From: an uncultured Erysipelotrichaceae bacterium
GTDB taxonomy: Bacteria; Bacillota_I; Bacilli_A; RF39; UBA660
Length of the DNA stretch: 18,407 bases
Direction of reading: 5' to 3'
Assembly: GCA_902795725.1 (NCBI GenBank)
Contig: CADBLY010000062.1
Span: forward strand, 1-18,407
The position numbers were made by a program, and so were the translations under genes. The notes beneath the pieces are model-generated. The model searched no databases and had not been told where the DNA came from. It worked only from the letters and a program-made list of their open reading frames with translations. Of this stretch, positions 12,827 through 18,407 are shown one piece after another; position 1 is the stretch's first letter; each line of letters opens with the position of its first letter.

Positions 12827-15421
12827 ATGCAAGGACTAAATGAAACTCAAATAAACATAAATAGAGAAAAATATGGAAGTAATAGTCTTACCCCATCAAA
12901 AAAAGAATCATTCTTAAAAAAACTATTAATCACTCTTAGTGACCCCATTATTAAAATATTATTAATTGCTTTAGCTATTAAAACAGTATTTCTTTTTTCT
13001 AGTTTTGATTGGTATGAAACGATAGGCATTGTTATTGCTATTGCATTAGCTTCCTTAATATCAACCATCTCTGAATATGGCAGTGAAAAAGCCTTCGAAA
13101 AACTACAAGAAGAAGCATCAAAAATAAAATGCAAAACCATAAGAGATGGAAAAAAGCAAGAAATACCCATTGAAGAAGTGGTTGTTGGTGACATTATTTA
13201 CCTAGAACAAGGAGATAAAATACCAGCTGATGGGATTATTATTAAAGGAAAAATCAGTGTAGATGAATCAAGTATTAATGGTGAAACAAAAGAAGCTCAT
13301 AAAGAATCTTGTTTAAATATCAATAGTCCCAAAGAAAAAAATAGAGTTTTCAAAGGAACTGTTGTTTATGATAACTGTGCCTATATGCAAGTAACACAAG
13401 TAGGAGATAATACATTTTATGGAAAACTTGCCCAAGAACTACAAGAACATCAGCCAGAAACTCCATTAAAAAAAAGATTAAGAGAATTAGCCAATTTTAT
13501 CAGCAAAATTGGATATATTGGTTCCGCTTTAGTTTTTATTTCTTATATGTTTTCAACAATTGTTATTCAAAATCATTTTGACATAAACCTTATTAAAGAA
13601 ACTATTACAAACTTTCCCATCTTAACAGGTCACATTCTTTATGCACTTACATTATGTGTTACAATAATTATTGTAGCTGTACCAGAAGGTCTACCTATGA
13701 TGATTACCCTTGTATTATCATCGAATATGAAACGAATGTTAAAAAATAACGTTTTAGTTCGTAATCTAGTAGGTATTGAAACATCTGGAAATATTAATAT
13801 TCTTTTTTCCGATAAAACTGGTACATTGACAAACGGTAAATTAGAAGTCATTAGTTTTATAGATGGAGAAGGTAAAATATATAAAAAAGAAAAAGATATT
13901 AATAAACTTCATACAATTGTATCCAAAAGCTGTATTATTAACAATTCCAGTACTTATTCCAATAGTGATATTATTGGTGGTAATATAACTGATAGAGCTA
14001 TTCTAAAATTTATAAAACCCCAAGAATATAATTATAAAAAAATAAATACTATACCCTTTAATAGTAAACTAAAATACTCTATAACTACTATTGAAGATAA
14101 TGGTAAAATAAATCTTATTAAAGGTGCACCTGAAATACTATTAAAACATTGTACAACCTACTATGCTAATGAAAACAAAACTTATTCATTAAATAAATTA
14201 AAGATAGAAAAAATCATCAATGATAATGCATCTAAAGGCATTCGTATTCTTCTTCTTGCTACATCAAAAAATAATACACCAACCAATTTTCAAAATCTTA
14301 CGTTAGTAGGACTATTACTAATTAAAGATGAAGTAAGAAAAGAAGCTATCGAAGGTGTTAAATTAGTTAAAAATGCTCATATTCAAACCGTTATGATTAC
14401 TGGTGATAATAAAAAGACAGCTTTATCAGTTGCAAAAGAAACCGGTATCTATGAAGATGGTAAACTTATATTAGAAAGTAATGAGTTAAAAGAATTAACT
14501 GATAATGAACTTAAAGAAAAACTATCCAAAATATGTGTTATAGCAAGAGCTTTACCCAGTGATAAAAGCAGATTAGTAAGAATTAGTCAAGAATTAGATT
14601 TAGTAGTTGGAATGACTGGTGATGGTGTCAATGATGCTCCTGCTTTAAAAAAAGCCGACGTTGGTTTTTCCATGGGAAGTGGAACAGAAGTATCCAAAGA
14701 AGCCAGTGATATAGTTATCCTAGATGACAACTTTCTATCCATATCTAAAGCTATTCTCTTTGGTAGAACCATATTTAAAAGTATCCGAAAATTTATTATT
14801 CTACAGTTAACAATCAATATGTGTGCCCTATCATTATCCATAATTGGTCCATTTATTGGTATTGAAATGCCAATAACCGTTATTCAAATGTTGTGGATTA
14901 ACATGGTTATGGATACTTTGGCTGGTGTGGCATTTTCCTTTGAACCAGCTTTAAAAGAATATATGAATGAACTACCAAAAACGAAAGACGAATCTATTAT
15001 CAATAAATATATGATAAATGAAATACTAGTAACCGGTATCTATTCATCTATTCTTTGTATTCTCTTTCTAAAGTTACCTATTTTTCACACTATATATCAT
15101 AGTAATTCTTCAAATAAATATTTGTATACAGCCTTCTTTGGTTTGTTTATTTTCCTTGATATATTTAATTCTTTTAATGCCAGAACTCATCGCATTAATC
15201 TTCTAGCAAATATTTTAAAAAATAAAATGTTTATTATAATCATTGCTTTTATCGCACTTATCCAGATATTATTAATCTATTATGGTGGCAATATCTTCAG
15301 AACATCTGGATTATCTTTCATTGAATTTGAAATAATGATATTACTTGCATTTACTGTTATACCAATTGATTGGATTAGAAAATTATACTTAAGAAAAAAA
15401 GGATTAAAAAATGGTGTATAA
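12827..15421 (+). CDS. Calcium-transporting-type P-type ATPase (P2 class)
   Basis: 864-aa ion-pumping ATPase. Domains in order: short cation-ATPase N-terminal region (1-35), first helix pair (about 40-80), actuator domain with NGET (151-154; TGES in most), helices with VAVPEGLP (ending 290), phosphorylation site DKTGT with D329, nucleotide-binding domain with KGAPE, hinge TGDGVND (597-603), then six C-terminal helices. The M4 PEGLP and M6 LWINMVMDTLAG (Asn and Asp present) keep the calcium-site residues. M5 reads LQLTINMCALS, with Asn but no Glu; this is the pattern of one-site P2B pumps rather than two-site SERCA-like P2A pumps. AGGAGG at 12816-12821 fixes the start. The lipoprotein gene follows after 39 nt without a terminator. 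Calcium export is the likely role; the ion is inferred. Confidence 0.9.
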   Translation: MQGLNETQININREKYGSNSLTPSKKESFLKKLLITLSDPIIKILLIALAIKTVFLFSSFDWYETIGIVIAIALASLISTISEYGSEKAFEKLQEEASKIKCKTIRDGKKQEIPIEEVVVGDIIYLEQGDKIPADGIIIKGKISVDESSINGETKEAHKESCLNINSPKEKNRVFKGTVVYDNCAYMQVTQVGDNTFYGKLAQELQEHQPETPLKKRLRELANFISKIGYIGSALVFISYMFSTIVIQNHFDINLIKETITNFPILTGHILYALTLCVTIIIVAVPEGLPMMITLVLSSNMKRMLKNNVLVRNLVGIETSGNINILFSDKTGTLTNGKLEVISFIDGEGKIYKKEKDINKLHTIVSKSCIINNSSTYSNSDIIGGNITDRAILKFIKPQEYNYKKINTIPFNSKLKYSITTIEDNGKINLIKGAPEILLKHCTTYYANENKTYSLNKLKIEKIINDNASKGIRILLLATSKNNTPTNFQNLTLVGLLLIKDEVRKEAIEGVKLVKNAHIQTVMITGDNKKTALSVAKETGIYEDGKLILESNELKELTDNELKEKLSKICVIARALPSDKSRLVRISQELDLVVGMTGDGVNDAPALKKADVGFSMGSGTEVSKEASDIVILDDNFLSISKAILFGRTIFKSIRKFIILQLTINMCALSLSIIGPFIGIEMPITVIQMLWINMVMDTLAGVAFSFEPALKEYMNELPKTKDESIINKYMINEILVTGIYSSILCILFLKLPIFHTIYHSNSSNKYLYTAFFGLFIFLDIFNSFNARTHRINLLANILKNKMFIIIIAFIALIQILLIYYGGNIFRTSGLSFIEFEIMILLAFTVIPIDWIRKLYLRKKGLKNGV

Positions 15422-15460
15422 TTTTGAATAAAATTCTCATGCTATATATGGAGGGAAATA

Positions 15461-16015
15461 ATGAAAAAAATAATTGTAATTATATTAACTATAATATCTC
15501 TAACTGCTTGTAATATTAATATTAACAAAATAGATAATACTCCAACAAAAAAAGTAGAAACACATATGAATAATTATCAAACCTTAAGTGAAGATGTGTT
15601 AGATGATTTAGACCTAGTTATTGCTAAAGAAACAACTTTTACTGATAAACAAAAAGAAACCTATCGAGATATTATAAAAAAACACTTTAAAAATTTAAAA
15701 TACACGGTTAAAGATGAAACTATCAACGGAGACACAGCTACCATAGAAGTAGAAATAGAAGTAACAGACTTCTATAAAGCTTTAAATGATACTACTGACC
15801 CTAATTACAAATCTAAAGAAGACTTCTATAGCGATGAAGGAGAACCCAATGATGAAGCCTATAATAATTATCGTTTAGACAGATTAAAAAATGCTAAAGA
15901 AACAATTAAATATACCTTATACTTATCATGCCAAAAAGATAATGAAGGAAATTGGTCTTTAAATGATTTAACAGATGAACAAGAACAAAAAATACTTGGC
16001 ATGTACCAACATTAG
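15461..16015 (+). CDS. Lipoprotein, function unknown
   Basis: 184 aa. Signal peptide MKKIIVIILTIISLTAC with lipobox L14-T-A-C17, so it should be lipid-modified at C17 and held on the outer face of the membrane. The mature part is charged and lacks other membrane helices. It has a helical section (DVLDDLDLVIAKETTFTDKQKETYRDIIKKHF), then a beta section (TINGDTATIEVEIEVTDFYKAL), a shape seen in small NTF2-like or DUF4878/5105-like lipoproteins, though I cannot assign it. GGAGGG at 15450-15455 precedes ATG 15461. It is probably transcribed with the ATPase, as no promoter or terminator separates them, so a role linked to the pump or to the envelope is possible but not shown. Confidence 0.8.
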   Translation: MKKIIVIILTIISLTACNININKIDNTPTKKVETHMNNYQTLSEDVLDDLDLVIAKETTFTDKQKETYRDIIKKHFKNLKYTVKDETINGDTATIEVEIEVTDFYKALNDTTDPNYKSKEDFYSDEGEPNDEAYNNYRLDRLKNAKETIKYTLYLSCQKDNEGNWSLNDLTDEQEQKILGMYQH

Positions 16016-16036
16016 ATAGTTAATACTATCTTTTTT
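16014..16036 (+). terminator. Intrinsic terminator after the lipoprotein gene
   Basis: AGATAGT (16014-16020) pairs with ACTATCT (16025-16031), loop TAAT, followed by T to 16036. The stem begins within the TAG stop codon of the lipoprotein gene. Confidence 0.8.
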
Positions 16037-16047
16037 GTGTGAATTTG

Positions 16048-16056
16048 TGATAAAAT
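16048..16056 (+). promoter_or_regulatory. Extended -10 promoter of the Abi/HtrA pair
   Basis: TGA then TAAAAT (16051-16056) is an extended -10. No good -35 sits 17 nt upstream (ATCTTT). The predicted start is near 16063, leaving a 24-nt leader with AAGGA at 16073-16077. The preceding terminator makes a separate promoter necessary. Confidence 0.45.
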
Positions 16057-16086
16057 AAAGACATATACAAGTAAGGATGTGGAAAA

Positions 16087-17007
16087 ATGAAAAAAGTATT
16101 TAAAAATTTAGATGAACAAATCGAAATACTACAAAACAAAGGACTAGTCATCAATGATACAGAAAAAACTAAAAATATTCTCTTAAAAGAAAACTACTTC
16201 TTTATTAATGGGTATAGACATCTATTTATGGAGAAGAAAGGACACTTCATTGAAGGAACAACCTTTGAAGAATTATATGCTATGTTCATGTTTGATCGTA
16301 AAATAAGAAATATTTTCTTTAAAAACTTATTAATTGTTGAAAACAATATAAAATCTTTAATAAGCTATACCTTATCAAAACAATATGGTTATAAAGAAAA
16401 AGACTATTTAAATATTGATAATTTTACAGCTGATTCCATTAAAACTAGACAAGTAAAAGATGTATTAAACAAAGTAGCTAGACAAATACGTGTTAATGGT
16501 TCTCAACACGCTGCTACCATGCACTATATAACAAATTACGGATATGTGCCATTATGGATATTAGTAAAAGTAATGTCCTTTGGAATAATAACTGAATTTT
16601 ATGATATCTTTAAACACCAAGATAAACAAACCATTGCTGATATCTATAAAACAGATACTCAAACCTTATCTATCTATCTTCATATACTAGCTAACTATAG
16701 AAACCTATGTGCTCATGAAGATATCTTATATAATCATAAAACACAAAAACCAATACCAGATTCAAAATATCATCAAGCTCTAAATATTCCAAAACAAGAT
16801 GAAGAATACATCTATGGTAAAGATGATTTATTCTCTGTTATTATTATTTTAAAACAAATGTTATCCGAAAGTGAATTTAAAGAACTAGCTAATGAAATAG
16901 ACTATGAAATAAGTCTTTTAGAAGCTAAAACTGAGATATTACCTGTCAACCATTTTACACATCACATTGGCTTCCCTGATAATTGGAGAGATATCATTGA
17001 ATTATAA
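16087..17007 (+). CDS. Abi_2-family protein (AbiD/AbiF-like) with HEPN RNase motif
   Basis: 306 aa, the usual size of Abi_2 (PF07751) proteins. Lactococcal AbiD/AbiF relatives abort phage infection, and the family belongs to the HEPN superfamily of RNases. Features: the family opening KGLVINDTEKTKNILLKENYFFINGYRHLF, then TTFEELYAMFMFDRKIRNIF, IENxIKS-like VENNIKSLISYTL, then PLWILVKVMSFG, and the HEPN site R205-N-L-C-A-H210 (Rx4H) in ANYRNLCAHEDILYN. The catalytic pair is intact, so RNase activity is possible. Cytoplasmic, no signal. ATG 16087 has AAGGA 9 nt upstream. Codon and base use look like the neighbours. The protease gene starts inside its last codons. Many Abi_2 proteins in gut genomes are untested, so defence is an inference from the family. 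Confidence 0.85.
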   Translation: MKKVFKNLDEQIEILQNKGLVINDTEKTKNILLKENYFFINGYRHLFMEKKGHFIEGTTFEELYAMFMFDRKIRNIFFKNLLIVENNIKSLISYTLSKQYGYKEKDYLNIDNFTADSIKTRQVKDVLNKVARQIRVNGSQHAATMHYITNYGYVPLWILVKVMSFGIITEFYDIFKHQDKQTIADIYKTDTQTLSIYLHILANYRNLCAHEDILYNHKTQKPIPDSKYHQALNIPKQDEEYIYGKDDLFSVIIILKQMLSESEFKELANEIDYEISLLEAKTEILPVNHFTHHIGFPDNWRDIIEL

Positions 17008-17887
17008 AAAAACAACTATATTATTAATCTTTTCTTTAATATTATCAATAATAGTAACATTTTTGGTGAATAAAAAATCAAGCATTGTTAAAATTACTTC
17101 TATAACCGATACAGGTTATGATCAAGGATATGGTATAGTCTATAAAGTTAATAAAAAAACCTATATAATAACCAATAATCACGTTATTGAAGATAACAAC
17201 AAAATACTAATTAATGATAAGTATCAAGCTAAACTAATCAATACAGATGAATATGAAGATATAGCAGTATTATCCATAAAAAGTAAAAATTTTAAAAAAG
17301 CCAACTTCAACTATAATACTAATCCTAAAGATAAAGTAAGTATTATATCATTAAGTAACCATAAAGCCCTTAAAGGAAACATTAATAAAATTAATAAAAA
17401 AATTTTAGTTAATCTAAAAAGTGGAAACTATCTTCTAAACACCATAGAATTAAATGCACCCATAAAAGAAGGACATAGTGGCAGTCCACTTTATAATACA
17501 AAAAAAGAAGTAATTGGCCTAATAACCATGAAACATAAAAATAAAAAAAATATTGGTTATGCTATTGATATAAAACATGCATTATCTATAGCTAAAATAC
17601 TAGAAAAAGAACCAATATCAAGACCTAATATTGGTGTAGAAGTAGCAAGTACTTCTAACCAAAAAGTATTAAATAAATATGATTTAAACACCTATAATAA
17701 ACAAGGTATTATAGTAACCAAAGTATACTCATCAAAAAAATTAAAAGTAGGAGATATCATTACTTCCATAAATAATCATAAAGTAAAAGATATCGCCCAC
17801 TTTAAATACTATTTATATAATACTAAAAACATAAACTTAAACGTATATAGAAACAATAAATATAAACAAATAATAATAAATAACTAG
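16997..17887 (+). CDS. Membrane-anchored trypsin-like serine protease with PDZ domain (HtrA/DegP-like)
   Basis: 296 aa from TTG 16997. One N-terminal membrane helix (about 6-24) puts the protease outside the membrane. The trypsin-like domain has the triad H62 (ITNNHVIED), D88 (EYEDIAVL) and S161 (EGHSGSPLYN, where GNSGGPL is usual). A PDZ domain covers about 213-296 (NIGVEV, GIIVTKVYSSKKLKVGDIITSINNHKV). HtrA enzymes degrade or cut misfolded or specific exported proteins; the PDZ binds C-termini. This one is short and lacks the long linker of larger HtrA proteins. The open frame extends to TTG 16967, but GGAGAG at 16985-16990 with 8 nt to TTG 16997 decides. It overlaps the Abi gene by 11 nt, so translation is probably coupled. 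No terminator directly follows. Confidence 0.85.
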   Translation: MNYKKTTILLIFSLILSIIVTFLVNKKSSIVKITSITDTGYDQGYGIVYKVNKKTYIITNNHVIEDNNKILINDKYQAKLINTDEYEDIAVLSIKSKNFKKANFNYNTNPKDKVSIISLSNHKALKGNINKINKKILVNLKSGNYLLNTIELNAPIKEGHSGSPLYNTKKEVIGLITMKHKNKKNIGYAIDIKHALSIAKILEKEPISRPNIGVEVASTSNQKVLNKYDLNTYNKQGIIVTKVYSSKKLKVGDIITSINNHKVKDIAHFKYYLYNTKNINLNVYRNNKYKQIIINN

Positions 17888-18002
17888 ACAAATAATAAAT
17901 AATATAGTATTATGAATGTGGTGAAGGAAACTTCATAAAATAAAAAGAGAAACGTTTATATTTTAAATTGAACGCCTACCTTGAATTTAATTATCGTAAT
18001 AG

Positions 18003-18035
18003 GACATTTAATTTATATAATTAGATGTCATTTTT
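18003..18035 (+). terminator. Probable terminator of the Abi/HtrA operon
   Basis: GACATTTAATT (18003-18013) pairs with AATTAGATGTC (18019-18029) over 11 bp with one G-T pair, loop TATAT, then A and five T. It is the first T-tailed hairpin after the protease stop at 17887. The stem is AT-rich, so strength is moderate. Confidence 0.5.
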
Positions 18036-18048
18036 AATGGTGATGATA

Positions 18049-18084
18049 ATGAGAATTATCAATGCTAATATGATGCATATGTAG
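18049..18084 (+). CDS. Possible 11-aa leader peptide
   Basis: ATG at 18049 with GGTGAT at 18039-18044 opens an 11-codon frame, MRIINANMMHM, ending TAG at 18082-18084. It follows the hairpin at 18003-18035 and precedes two more hairpins, a layout seen in attenuated leaders. Nothing beyond the ribosome binding site supports translation; a frame this short can arise by chance. Confidence 0.2.
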   Translation: MRIINANMMHM

Positions 18085-18124
18085 CGAAATATTTTTATAA
18101 TAAAAATTCTTTTACTCATATATA

Positions 18125-18144
18125 CTATCTCATGCACGAGATAG
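18125..18144. repeat. Perfect inverted repeat (7-bp arms)
   Basis: CTATCTC (18125-18131) and GAGATAG (18138-18144) around ATGCAC. There is no T run after it, so it is not a terminator. It begins 10 nt after TTTAC (18111-18115). Tetranucleotides such as TTAC followed by a subterminal hairpin are the arrangement at left ends of IS200/IS605 elements, so this is a candidate left-end hairpin. Confidence 0.45.
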
Positions 18145-18255
18145 ACACTAGTAATGAATGTTCCAATTAGATATTATATACATAAATAACTATAAACACA
18201 AGCATTTTTACTATAATTTATTAAGAAAAAATAGGGAATAGAGAAGAAAAATTCA

Positions 18256-18283
18256 GTAGTTAAATTATAGCTGCTTTTTTTAT
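18256..18283 (+). terminator. Intrinsic terminator upstream of the tnpB-like gene
   Basis: AGTAGTTA pairs with TAGCTGCT over 8 bp (two G-T pairs) around a 5-nt AT loop, followed by a run of seven or more T. It would stop transcription entering from the left before the tnpB promoter. Confidence 0.65.
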
Positions 18284-18320
18284 ATTCTAGGAAAGTGCTT
18301 GGTATTTTGTGTTAAAATCA

Positions 18321-18349
18321 TTGACAAACGTATGTATATATAATATACT
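18321..18349 (+). promoter_or_regulatory. Strong promoter for the tnpB-like gene
   Basis: Consensus TTGACA (18321-18326), 17-nt spacer, TATACT (18344-18349). The predicted start is near 18356. A near-consensus ribosome binding site, AGGCGGTGAT (18362-18371), follows. It is the best-matching promoter in the window. Confidence 0.8.
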
Positions 18350-18374
18350 ATTTGTATAAGCAGGCGGTGATATC

Positions 18375-18407
18375 TTGAAAATAAATAGAGCATATGTATT
18401 TAGATTA
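18375..18407 (+). CDS. tnpB: IS200/IS605-type TnpB (partial, N-terminus only)
   Basis: Only the first 11 codons lie in the window: a TTG start, then KINRAYVFRL. The pattern K-x-x-x-A-Y-x-F-R-L is the usual opening of TnpB/OrfB proteins, RNA-guided nucleases carried by IS605-family elements. Support comes from the strong promoter, the AGGCGGTGAT ribosome binding site 3 nt before the TTG, and the hairpin-bearing non-coding DNA upstream. No tnpA transposase gene lies upstream, so it would be a TnpB-only (IS1341-like) copy or a domesticated one. Eleven residues are too few to judge whether the nuclease is intact or even to exclude a chance match. Confidence 0.55.
   Translation, partial: MKINRAYVFRL

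Larger units (their letters stand above)
17888..18374 (+). other. 487-nt gene-poor interval with several hairpins before tnpB
   Basis: No convincing protein gene on either strand. What it holds, in order: a small GAAG/CTTC hairpin with a GAAA loop near 17926; an 11-bp hairpin with a T run (18003-18035); a palindrome (18044-18061) overlapping an 11-codon reading frame (18049-18084); a 7-bp hairpin CTATCTC/GAGATAG (18125-18144); a terminator (18256-18283); and the promoter of the tnpB-like gene. Part of it may be the left end of an insertion sequence; the first part is probably the 3' UTR of the protease transcript. Confidence 0.6.

Noticed and set aside
17896..17916. Inverted repeat ATAATA/TATTAT just after the protease stop as a terminator
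   Set aside because: All-AT six-base stem with a 3-nt loop and no T run; it would not terminate.
18299..18318. Second promoter with extended -10 TGT-TAAAAT upstream of the tnpB-like gene
   Set aside because: No -35 at a workable distance; the TTGACA/TATACT pair just downstream is far better.
1..18407. Mycoplasma-type genetic code (TGA as Trp), suggested by the very low GC
   Set aside because: Conserved proteins use TGG for Trp without internal TGA, and TGA ends the helicase gene at a sensible length.
1..18407. CRISPR array, tRNA or rRNA genes
   Set aside because: No regularly spaced direct repeats and no cloverleaf or rRNA-like stretch was seen on reading the window.

Overview
The window looks like a piece of chromosome from a low-GC, Gram-positive-type bacterium, most like the host-associated Bacilli/Erysipelotrichia lineages. 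The grounds are an rplM-rpsI pair behind a Firmicutes-style L13 leader, strong AGGAGG/GGTGAT ribosome binding sites, intrinsic terminators, a lipobox lipoprotein, a sortase and SpaA-type surface proteins. DNA is very AT-rich. TGA acts as a stop (it ends the helicase gene) and tryptophan is written TGG, so this is the standard bacterial code, not the Mycoplasma code. Species cannot be named from the sequence alone.

Layout. (1) 36-983: L13 leader, rplM, rpsI and terminator. (2) 1027-1524: a small membrane protein with its own promoter and terminator. (3) 1550-3725: a two-gene redox operon, a YhfW-like FAD/Rieske oxidoreductase and a short-chain dehydrogenase. (4) 3737-9777: a cell-surface operon with its own promoter: a 756-aa anchored surface protein (EGF-like signature, dockerin-like segment, InlB-like repeats), a 681-aa SpaA pilin-like protein, a sortase whose gene starts inside the pilin gene, a multi-pass membrane protein and a 77-aa acidic protein. 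(5) 9833-12016: a compact helicase-IV-like UvrD/Rep helicase convergent with, and overlapping, a pnuC-type vitamin transporter. (6) 12063-12776: a membrane-anchored glucosaminidase-like enzyme under a good promoter. (7) 12827-16036: a P2-type calcium-pump-like ATPase followed by a lipoprotein. (8) 16048-17887: a two-gene unit in which an Abi_2/HEPN protein overlaps a membrane-anchored HtrA-like protease with a PDZ domain. (9) 17888-18374: a hairpin-rich stretch without a convincing protein gene. (10) 18321-18407: a strong promoter and the first 11 codons of what looks like an IS200/IS605 TnpB.

How they work together. The surface operon is a self-contained display module: two exported adhesin/pilin-like proteins and the sortase expected to process one of them. 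The sorting signal lacks the usual Pro and Gly, and the sortase lacks the usual Arg after its Cys. A terminator-like hairpin early in the sortase gene could lower sortase expression relative to the pilin. The Abi/HtrA pair next to a tnpB-like edge is the part most suggestive of a mobile or defence-related neighbourhood; its joint function is inferred only from coupling and gene families.

Several start codons were moved inward from the longest reading frame because promoter elements or ribosome binding sites decide them; each case is explained. Several terminators also contain or touch the stop codon of the gene they end.
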